Positions 13,701 through 25,700 of a DNA stretch of 64,000 bases are shown piece after piece. Position numbers and translations under genes: made by a program. The notes under the pieces are model-generated. The model was not told the origin of the DNA. It saw nothing but the letters and a program-made list of their open reading frames with translations, and did not search any database. Source of the DNA: Doris montereyensis. Lineage: Eukaryota; Mollusca; Gastropoda; Nudibranchia; Dorididae. The stretch spans positions 252,501-316,500 of the forward strand of contig JAXRKP010000280.1 of assembly GCA_037039925.1 (NCBI GenBank), read 5' to 3'. How positions within the stretch are numbered: the first letter of the stretch is position 1; every line of letters begins with the position of its first letter.

Positions 13701-16700
13701 AAGGAAACAGAAAATATCAGAACAGGGCAGCCTGAAGAAAGATCATTTCCGGGTACCTAAACCCATACACTGGAAGGTAGAATGGGAACTGATAAAGAAA
13801 GGAAGAAGGAAACAGAAAATGTCAGGACAGGGCAGCCTGGAGAAAGAACATTTCAGGCATCTATATATACCGAATGGTAGAATAGGAACTGATGAAGAAA
13901 GAAAGAAAGACACAATGCATGCAATTTGATGCTCACAGAGTCAGAGTAATTTATGACAAGGCGCTTTCTTTTCATTTTCATATGTGTGTGTATTTATATT
14001 ATATATGGTGGTAAGTAAATATGCTCTATCACTTTTAGTGTGTGTATGTATATGTGTGTGTGTCTGTCTGTTTTGTTAGCAGAAGTTCAATTACTTTATC
14101 ATACTCTGTGGGGCAGTTGGCGGGCACTGCTGGCAGTTTTACTTGTTTCTGTCACTCTTTCACTTCTCTTTCATCTTGCTGTTTCCTCTTAATTACCACT
14201 GAGATCACTACAATGGTAGATGGGGAAATTTCAATGAAACAAAATCGTGGTGCTTATACGTTCTTTCATTTTTATCATATCATGGATGCCACCAATGTGA
14301 CTCACTTTCTGTATTGAATCTTTTTTCTTGATTGTGATATTTATTCATTCATGTTATAATACGTTTCACTTTTTTGTCACCCCACCCCTCTTTTTCTCTC
14401 TAATTTCAGAGAAGAGATACCCTATTGTTGGGGATAAGAAGTATGTCGTTGGACGATCGGCTGTGATATCATAATCAACGATCCATCTGTTAGTCGGAAA
14501 CAAGCTGTGCTTTCAATGACTCACTATGAATCAAATGTGGTAAGGACAAAAGCAGAGAAAATTAAAGATTCACAGATGAAACCATGGAAATGGGCAGTAT
14601 GTTATAATATACATGCTAGAGTATAGATCATCCTGATATGCACTCCCCAGTATAGCATAGTAAGGAATATGAATGCATGATCCAACAAAAAGGACTAAGC
14701 ATACCATTGTCTATTTTGACGGAATCTTTCATCTTCTTCCTCTCAACCTCTCAGCTTCCTGCTGTGGATGGGTGGTTGGCAGGTGCTGCTGCTAGATCCT
14801 ACTTGTTTCTTTTCACTCTTTCACTTATATTTTATCTGCTGTCCCCTCTAAATTCTCTTTTGAGATCATTACCTATGGTGGATGGTGTAAATTGCAATGA
14901 AACAAACAAACAAACCCTGCTGTGGAGCAACAGGCCATCGACAAGGAGTCACAGATTCCCCCTATCCTGCGCCAGTGTTTCTAGTTCTCTCTCCAGGTCA
15001 TCCCAAGTCTTGTAATCTCGGCACCATCCTCTCTTCTCTATGATCTTCTTGGTCAGCCTTTCGATCTGCTCCCCTGTGTAAAAAGATAAAAAATTAAAAG
15101 AAAAAGCAATTAAAAATGTATACTGTGATAGTGGTATTATTGGTATAAGATGTAACCCTATCACTTATATTTTTACCCTGACCCCTGAAGCATTACTTTT
15201 ACGTGTACCTGAGCTCCTGATCATATTTAGCCCCTGTCAGAATCTTGTGCTGATTGAGCAATCTAGATATAGAATACAACCACGGTAGTACTTTCCTGCG
15301 ACCTACACAGTGAGCTCACTATATGTAGGAACGAAGGTGCTCGCGGCATGTAGGTCTCGCAAGGATTGTAACAGAACACATTAAAAATAAGGGATGTAGC
15401 GACCTACACAGTGCGCCAACTATATAGGAGCGAAGGCACTCGCGACGTGTATGTCGCTCAGGTCGGTCCGGTTAAGTGTAAACTCTTTCTTTCTTTCTTT
15501 ATCAGTTCCCATTCTACCTTTCGGTGTATGGGTTCATATGCCAGAGATGATCTTTCTCCAGGATGCCATGTCCTGGTATTTTCTGTTTCCTTCCAAAATA
15601 GTTAAATTTCTATGTGTCAATGCCTCTGTTATATCTTCTTCCCACTTTCTCCGAGGTCTGCTTTTTGGTCTTTTACCTTGGGCTTTAGCACTGTATACTG
15701 ATTTAACTATTCTATTGTCATTCATTCTGTTTACATGCCCAAACCATCTCAATTGATTTGTTTCTATCTTAGTTTTTATGCCATCTGCTTTGATTTGATC
15801 TCTTAGTATTGTGTTTCTGATTTTGTCTCTTTTAGTTTTCCCTACTACTCTTCTTAGATATTTCATTTCAGCTGCCTGTACTCTACTGTATTCTCTATTG
15901 TCTAAGGTCCAGGTTTCGCTGCCATAGAGAAGAGTAGGACAATAAACTGTATTGTATACTGCCATTGTGGTTTTTGTTGACCATTCTTGCTTACCTACAA
16001 ATGTTTTTCCTAGATGGTTATATATTGCACTTGCCTTTTTGATTCTCTCGCTGATTTTTCTCTCTTAGTTTTCTCTCTGAGTTAATCATTACTCCTAGGC
16101 AATTGTAGCTTTGAACTTGTTCTAAATTCTCCCTGCCCAATTTAAGATTTTGTGTTTTAGCTTCCTAGTTACTAGCATTGTTTTGGTTTTCTTTGCATTT
16201 ACTCTCATTCCTCTTTTATTTAGTTCATTGTTCATAATGTTGATATTCGACTGAAGGTCACTTTCTGATTTTCCAAACAGAACTAAATCATCGGCAAATG
16301 AAGGCATTGATACATTTACTGGTTTGAGCTTCCACATACCTACATTCATTTTCTTCATTTTTGAGGATGCCTTTGCGACTGAATCCATAAATGTGATAAA
16401 CTAAAGAGGACTGAGGATACAACCCTGTCTTACTCTTATATCTACTTCAAATTCTGCAGTTATGTTTCCAGCTACTCTCACTGCACATGTTGGTTTATTG
16501 TAAAAACTTTTAATGGCTTCTATTAAATTTTGCTCTACATTGGGTTCTTTTAAGGAATGCCATAGTTCATCCCTCCTCACAGTGTCAAATGCCTTTTCTA
16601 AATCTATAAAACTCAGGTACTAGTCAATGTTTCTCTCAAGGAATTTTTCTATTATTTGTCTAATTGTAAATATGTGGTCTTGTACACTTCTTCCTGGTCT

Positions 16701-19700
16701 GTATCCACTCTGATGTTCTTCAACCTGATCCTCTACTTTTTTCCTTAGTCTCATTTTCAGTATCCTGACATACACTTTTCATTGAACGCTAAGTAGTGAT
16801 ATCCCTCTACAGTTTGAGCCTTCCATAGTTTATCCTTTCTTATCTATTGGTACCACCGTTCCTTTTTCCAGTTGTCTGGCACCTGTGTGGGCTTCCATGC
16901 TTGTTGGCATATTGCATGTAGTAGTTTGTCTGCCTCTCTCCCTTGGTTATTAATCATTTCTGGATAAACTTGATCTTCTCCTGGGGCTTTTCCTTATTTC
17001 ACTTTTCTTATAGCTGTTTGGATTTCTTCCATTGATATACCTACATCTTCAGCTGTTTCCTCTGGATTACTTGTTACTCTTACTAATTGATTTTTATTCC
17101 TTGTTTCATATGTTCTGAGGGATTAAGTAATTGGTGAAAATGCTTTCTCCATGTTTCCATGATTTGGCTGTCTTCTTTCATTATTTCTCCTTTGGCATTC
17201 TTAATTTGTCGTATTGGACATGCTTTGGTCTTTCTCATGCTCTTCATTGCCCCCCAGAATAGCTTTTGATTTCCATGACAGCTTTCTTGAAGTCTTTGTC
17301 CAAACTCTTCCATTGTTCCTGTTTTGCTTTCCTAACTTCCTCTTTGGCAATAGTTCTTTTATTCACGTAATCTATCCTATCCTCTGGTCTCTCTTTGTTT
17401 GCAAGTATTTATTCCAGGCATCCTTCTGTTCGTTGATCTTAGTCTTGACATTCTCATTCCACCATGCTGTTCTTTTCCTATCTCCTTTAATTTGTTTCCT
17501 ACCACAGACCTCTTCAGTAAAACTGAGGAGTGTTTCTTTATACATCTGCCACTTTTCTTCTATTGTGTTATCATTCAGATCCATCTGTCTGTCACTGATA
17601 AATCTTTTTCTCCTAGATTGGTATACCTGTTTTACTAAAGGTTTATTTAGTTCCTCTATTTTGAGTTCAGTAGCTTTCTTCTCTTTCCTTTTCTGTTTGT
17701 TTTCTTCAGTCAGTAATCTCATTTTGGTAATCTTTAGTGATGATCACTAGATATTTCTGCTCCTCTGTTTATTCTTGCATCCAATGTACTGTAAAAAAGG
17801 GAACTGCTAACTATTATGTAGTCTATCATTGACGTTTCACACCTGTCTTCATTTACTCTTGTATATTTGTGCATGTCTTTATGAGGACAAAATGTGTTAG
17901 CTATTTTCATGTTATTCTTTAGGCAAAAATCTATGAGTCTCTCTCCATTCGGAGAAGTTAATGTTTCTTCTTCTTTACCTATTAGTCCTCCTGACGTTTC
18001 TGTCAGGGTTAACTCCCTTAGCCTTGAGTCATTCAAGATGGGCCTGCAAAGCAGCCGGTTGTTATTTTTTGTCAGTGTTAACTCCTTAGCCTTTGGTCAG
18101 TCAAGACCGGCCTGCAAGGCAGCAGGTTGTTTTCTTTCAGGGTTAATTCCCTTAGTCTTTGGTCAGTCAAGACCGGCCTGCAAGGCAGCAGGTTGTTTTC
18201 TTTCAGGGTTAATTCCCTTAGCCTTTGGTCAGCCAACACCCGCCTGCAAGGCAGTAGGAGATTCGTGGAGGGCGGGATCATCTACTCCCCGTACAGGTGC
18301 CTACCTGTCCACTGCCCGGTAATATAAACTCAAATTTGTGAAATAATACTTTGAACGTTTTCTCGTCTCTGTACTAATTTTCTATCCTAGATGTCAGTTT
18401 GAAAAGTAAATGCAATAAATGTGAGATCAAGCACAAACATTTTGAGATACAGATGGGGAAATTTTACAAATATTTTAATGAATTTATATCATGTGAAACA
18501 AGAAAATGAAATAAAAAAAATCAAACAAACGTTTTGTTTTTGTTTTATTTTTCAAGGTCAAATCTTTTATCACTCCAACCCTGCGCCTTGAAGATACGTC
18601 AAAGTTTGGAACCTTTGTAAATGGCAAATCTGTAAGAAGTTTTGACGGCCAAGCAGTCTCTCTCAAAGACGGAGATGAGATTCAGTTTGGTGGCAGTCCT
18701 ACATCAAAATTTAAGTGAGTTAGCTGAGTGTTTTGCAATTGATTATGAAAATAATATGCTAGGCCTATGTATACAATATAAGAATGTTTAAATTCTTTAG
18801 GTCAGTTGGAATAATCGATAAAATTTATTTGCTCCAAACTGCTAATTATCCACAGTGGACATTAAAAGTCTTTACTTAGCTTTGTAGAGTAACTTTCATC
18901 ATGTAACTCAGCCCTTGTGTATGAAATGGGAAAAGAAGGAACTCTAATTTTACGAAAACTTTGACTCTTTGTTACCTTAAAAATTGAGCAACACAGTGGT
19001 CCAGAGGTAAGGTGTCAGCCCATCATTAAAAAGATCATAGGTTCATATCTCGGCATGTGGAAATTTCATTTTCAATTTATTTATTTTTAAATGCCATATG
19101 TATTGTTTGTATACAGAGCCATCTACGAGCCATTCATAGCAACGACTTCATGCCTTGAAAAAGCCCCCCAAGAAAAGTTTACAGAAAATCATGTGCCTGC
19201 TAGGGGGTCACGTGGTCAGGGACTGGAGGAACAACTGTGACCTGCTCATCATGTCCAAGATCAACGTCACCATCAAGGTAATTGTCAATGTCACTCCACG
19301 TGTTGTCAATAGCGCCATGAACATGCTGTCAGTCTCGCAATTAACGTATTGTCAATAATACTATTAATGTATTGTCAATAAAACCATCACTTAATGTACT
19401 GTCAGTGTCATCATAAATACAGTGTAAATAACATTATTTAAAAGGTAATGCCAAAATCACTAATATGCTGCCAAAGTCACCATTATTGCATATAAAGTAA
19501 TGTCAATAAAACAGTCAATAAACTGTCAATTTCGCAATTAAAATATTGTCAATATAACTATTAAGTTATGCAGGCTTTATGGAAAAGTCATGTAAACCTA
19601 TAAATGACTGCATCTGATGGCTCTGGGTAAATATATAAATGTTCAGCTGGTTACTGATGATCAACTTATATATGTGTGTGTTAATATGGGGGGGTGGAGG

Positions 19701-22700
19701 GGGGTTGATGCTGGATTTTGTTTTGGTGGGTTTTGTTCAGTGGACAGTAGTGTTGGTGGCCTAGCAGGTTAGGCTGCTAGACTGGGGATCATGAGGTCCC
19801 GAGTTCGAATCTTAGCAAAGCTAGGTATGACATTGTGTTCCTTGGGAAAGACACTTTATCATGTATTTTCCCCGTTCTACCCAGTTGCCAATGGGTACAA
19901 GCTTGGGAGTAAAAACCTGCGTGGATCTAGCATCCTAGCCAGGAGGTGATTATTATCACCTGTTCTGCTTCATGCTATTGAAACTGGGATAAGCTCTGGC
20001 TCAATGGGCCGTAACAGCCTTGAAGGAACTTTACTACTTACTCGTTCAATGGTGGCGTAATGGTAGACTTTTATACTTTAGACCATATTGTCTTAGGTTT
20101 GAATTCTATCTTTGCGTGCCCAATTTTGTGTCATTTTTAACGTATTCGTCTTCATCATGCAGTTTGTTGCCAGCTTTAGCTACTGGCAGGTTCATATCCT
20201 GTCACTGGCAAGGGGCTGATCTGCTATCACACATTTCGTTTAACGCTACAGAAAATGGAACATTATACCGACCTCTAGTCCTTGAAGAAACTTTATTTTT
20301 ACCATTACCAATCAGAAGTTCACACAAACCAGCCATTACAAATTCACAACAGTACGGTTTCGCTACAACACCTCCAACGCAAGAAATGCTTTCATTTAGT
20401 TCTTCATTAAGCTCCGCATTTAAATCAGCAAAAGACGTTCAACTTTGGTTTTTACTTTTGTATTGCCGATGCATTGTAGCCTTTTGTATTTTTTTTTTCC
20501 CCTTCAGGTTATTTGTGCTATTAACAACCAAAAACGCATTGTCACACCTATCTACCTGGATCATTATCACAAACATCTGTTGGGACAGAGAGAGAAACCA
20601 GATCCTGTGGAGTAAGACCATATTAGATTTACACTTTGACTTTCACGTTTGATTTAGACTCTGACCTAGGTACCTTTGACTTTCAAATTCAATTTGGATT
20701 TTGACCAAGGTATCATTGACCTTTATATGTGATCTAAACTTCGACCAAGGTACCTTTGACTTTCACATTTAATATAGACTTTGACCAAGGTATATGTGAT
20801 TTTAAACTTTGACCAGAATACATTTGACCTTCACATTTAGTTTGGACATTGACCAAGATGTTTTTGCCATTCATAGTGATCTAAACTTAAATCAAGGTAT
20901 CTTTGACCTTTGTATTTGATTTAATCTGTAACCAAGGTACCTTTGACTTTCACATTTAATTTAGACTTTTACCAAGGTGTCTGTGACCTTCACATTTGAT
21001 TTAGACTTGAACTCAGTACTCCTCCACCAACTTTCACCACTCACCATCTCACTTCACTCCGTTATCTTCATCCCCTTTCTTAGCTACCTTCCTGAAGTAG
21101 TCGACAAAAGAAGTGCCGCTGGGTGTATCATTCCACCCGGATGTCAGACGAATTACACTCCTCACTGACCTCAAGTTTTACTTTTTGTCTGCTGTACAGG
21201 TTTGTTGTTCAAACGTATTGCTATCATAACTTGTTACTATAATTAGTCACACACCAAAAGCTTTGCAAACACCTATTTAATTGTAGCGCATTGTTAAATG
21301 TTGCTTTTGATTTTAATTTCATTTAACCCACATCCACAACTTAAGTGATCTCGGGTGCTTTGGTAGGATTTTAAATTTTGCCCATACTGCCTTGTAAACA
21401 GCCAAGGGATTTTTAACGTACACAGAGTTTTGTGATCTCCACACGGGACCTCCTTTTTACTGTCCGTCTCTTGTGTTGATCCACCTACCTGGACCGGGAG
21501 GGGGAGATTTTACTAGATTTATTTCAACCGTCAGTGGAGCTTGAACCCACAATCTTTGGATTCAGAAGCCAACACCTTGCCTCTGGACTTCCAAGTCCCT
21601 CATTGCTTTTGAAGAATTGAATGTAAACGCATGGTTATGATTAAAGCTATGACATCAGTGCATTATCTTTACAAACATTTGACTCTGGACATTGATTCAG
21701 AGGTAAACCCTCCATAATACGTAATTATTTAGTTAAAGGTAAGCCTTCCTTATGAAATCTGAGTAGTTTGATAACAGTCATGCGTCTTTAGTTTTATTAA
21801 TAGTTCCTTTCCTCTATTATTTTTCTGCATTTTTGAATTTAGAATTGTAAAATGAAAGATTAGATGTTTTGAGGTGCATTTTTTTTTTTTTTAGAGAGAA
21901 ATACTGTAATATTACAATCTATTTTTCGCAGTTTAACAAAACCAACATGGCCGTCTCAACTGCTGGTGGTCTGCCAATCTTGCTGGAAGATGGAACGGAT
22001 GAAGACGCTGAGACCATGACCAAGGAAGGGACCATCGTTGTCTCAGTCTCAAGAGAGGTCCTTTCAAGTCTCAGTGCGACCTGTCAAAATTTGTTCGCTC
22101 CGTCTGTTCTGCTTTGAAAAAGTAAGAGATTGGCTTATTTTTAAATGTGAAGAGAAAAAAAAAAAATGCTACCAAAAAACCCCGATATCACCTTAGTTGT
22201 AGATGTGGGTAAATCAAATTAAATCCAATCTCCTCAACCAGCCTCTCTGCCAGCTGAGAGAATATTTTGTGTGGTGGAGGCCATTACAAGGGGTTCTCTC
22301 AGAACCCCAATAACCCAAGCCTATTTAAGATGGAGAAGAAGAGGATGGGGATGGAGGAAGGCTCAGTAGAGACTGTCAAACACACACACAAAGGAAAAGG
22401 GTTTGGCTATAATGACATTTTTGTCTGGCTTGCCATGACAAGATGAGAAAGGTGCACAAAGATGCTTCCAAAATACTTTGTTTTGAACACTATTTTACAC
22501 ATGAAAGCATTCAACAATATGATATTAGCATGTTTGTAAAACCTTCCTTGCTTCTTAGTTTCCTAGTGAAGAGATCTTCCTTTTTTTCCTTTCTTTTTTT
22601 CTTTCTTATTTCTTTTTTTCTTCTCCCTCGGTTTCTTGTTTTTCGTTGTTTTTAGTTCTTTATCCCCCTCTGTTATGTTTCTCGGCTTTCGTCATTTTTT

Positions 22701-25700
22701 TTTATTATTTGTCATTTGACTTCTTATGTGTTGCAGGAAAAATCTGAGAATGGTTACGGATCCTGAAATTGGATGGGCGATACTCACATGCAATACAAAT
22801 GACTTTTGCAATCCAAAGTCAGCCATAAGTAGGTTTTACAAGACAACATTTTCACCCTTAGAATAAATAATGAAACGAGAAGAAAAACACTCAATGTTAT
22901 AAGAAATCTCTTTTTTTGTGAAAAGTGGGAAACACATTACGACATTTTTGATCATCAATCAGTTTTAAAAAAGTGTTGTCTTATTTTCGGGACCATGATC
23001 GTTCTTTCAAGTTTCGATTGATCGTTTATGAGACTTTTATGAAAGGGCTATCGTTTAGGGACCATAATTCGAAGTTCAACTCATTATATGTATATGTAAA
23101 CATTTCAATACCCATGTACACTCATGCCAGAGATATCAGAAAAAAAGCATTCACCTATTGATCTCAGACATTCGTTTTCCCATCCAATAGGAAATTTGGA
23201 TAAGGGATGGCATTTACTTGGAACACGGCTCTGGGACTTGACACAGACACAATCGAATACCACTGTATATGTCCGCATGATCACAACGTGATTAACGTTA
23301 AGAATTCGCTAGCCGGAATAGTTCTGCTTTAAGATTTGATTTGAAAGTTATGTAGTTATTATTAGAGTTTTTCTGGTTTTTGTAGACAGTGAGTTCTAGA
23401 CAGTAGGCGTGGCTTCAGAGAAAAATTGGTCTCTCAATCGTTTTTCTTAATAAGCAAGATATTAAACCTTAAAAAGGAAAGAATTTGGCATGAAGTAGTT
23501 GTAGCTTTGATGAGATTGGCATAATATATGTCATACCTTATAAATAAACTCTTTGTGTATGCGCGATTCCCATCAGTACTAACTATAGTTTGATTTTTGT
23601 TCTCTCCCTTGCCACCAGCACCCAGCATGTATTCATCCATGGCCAGTCAGTCCCTGAGTCAGATGGTGGAGACCACGCCACGCAACAGTGTCTGGGCCTA
23701 CCGGCTGCCGGATTGCACGAACGGTCTGTAAACCTTTTTGAAGTTATAAACTGGCATGTAAGGTCATCCCGGGCAGTGGACAGGTAAGCACCTGTACGGG
23801 AGTAGATGATCCTGCCCTCCACGAGTCTCCTGCTACCTTGCAGGCGAGTCTTGGCCGACCAAAGGCTAAGGGAGTTAACCCTGACAGAAAACAACCTGCT
23901 GCCTTGCAGGTCCGTCTTGACTGACCAAAGGCTAAGGGGAGTTAACCCTGACAGAAAATAACAAGGCCCCCTCAGGGGGCCTCAAGGTGGCAGCCCCACC
24001 ATCTACTTAGGGTACAGTGGGCTAATCTCCTGCTTATCCAAAACCAAACTGATTCAGAGAAATAAATGTAATATAACCGCTTTAACCGGCTTGATCTTTC
24101 GAAGACGAACTTGTAAACAAATACGGACTGTGATTTTTGGAACATGGAATGTTAGGACAATAAATGGAAAAAGAGTTAGAATTAGTTGAAGAAATGGAAA
24201 AATTCAAAGTAGATATTTTGGCCATTACAGAAACAAAGAAAAAAGGACAAGGAATAGAAAATGTAGGACGGAATAATATTTTAATCTTCTCAGGAGTAGA
24301 TGTCAAATATAGAGCTAGAGCAGGAGTATGTCTCCTAGTGCATAAAAGGTATGAAAAACTACTAGAAAGTTGGAAATTTATACGCCACGGCTATTAGAGG
24401 TAAATATTACACCAAAAGGACGAGAAATTAAATTATTAATAGCTTATGGACCAAACGAAAGACGCAACTAAAGCAGAAGAAGATATCTTTGAAAACGATT
24501 ACAAATAGCTGCAGAGAATCTTAAACCCAAATGGGAACTAATACTTTTAGGTGATTTAAACGCTAGAGTAGGCAACAGTGTAGAAATGTCAGGAGGAGTA
24601 ATAGGTAAAGAGGGAGAAACAACAACTTCTCCAAATGGAGAGAGACTCATCGATTTTTGCCTAAAGAATAACATGAAAATAGCCAACAAATTCTTTTCCT
24701 CATAAAGATATCCACAAATATACAAGAGTAAATGAAGACAGGTGTGAAACGTCAATGATGGACTACATAATAGTTAGCAGCTCCCTTTTTTACAGTACAT
24801 TGGATGCAAGAATAAACAAAGGAGCTGAAATATTTAGTGATTGGCAAGTTGGGATTACTGATTGAAGAAAACAAACAAAAAAGGAAAGAGAAGAAAACTA
24901 CTAAACTCAAAATAGAGGAACTAAATAAACCAGTAGTAAAACACGTATACCAATCTAGGATAAAAAGATTTATCAGTGACAGACAGATGGATCTGAATGA
25001 TAGCACAATAGAAGAAAAGTGGCAGACGTATAAAGAAACACTCCTCAGTTGTACTGAAGAGGTCTGTGGTAGGAAACAAATTAAAGAAGATAGGAAAAGA
25101 ACAGCATGGTGGAATGAGAATGTCAAAACTAAGATCAAAGAAAAGAAGGATGCCTGGAAGAAATACTTGCAAACAAAAGAGACCAGAGGAAAGGATAGAT
25201 TACGTGAATAAAAGAACTATCACCAAAGAGGAAGTTAGGAAAGCAAAAAAGGAACAATGGGAAGAGGTTGGACAAAGACTTCAAGAAAGCTATCAAGGAA
25301 ATCAAAAACTGTTCTGGGGAGGGGGGGGGCAATGAAGAGCATGAGAAAGACCAAAGCATGCCAAGTACGACAAATTAAGAATGCCAAAGGAGAAATAATG
25401 AAAGAAGACAGCCAAATCATGGAAACATGGAGAAAGCATTTTCACCAAGTACATAATCCCTCCAGTACATATGAAATGAGGAGTTAAGATCAATTAGTAA
25501 GAGTAACAAGTAATCCAGAAGAGACAGATGAAGATGTAGATATATCAATAGAAGACATCCAAACAGCTATGGGAAAAGTGAAATAAGGAAAAGCCCCAGG
25601 AGCAGATTAGGTTTATCCAGAAATGATTAAAAACCAAGGGAGCGAGGCAGACAGACTACTACATGCAATATGCCAACAAGCATGGAAATCCAAACAGGTG

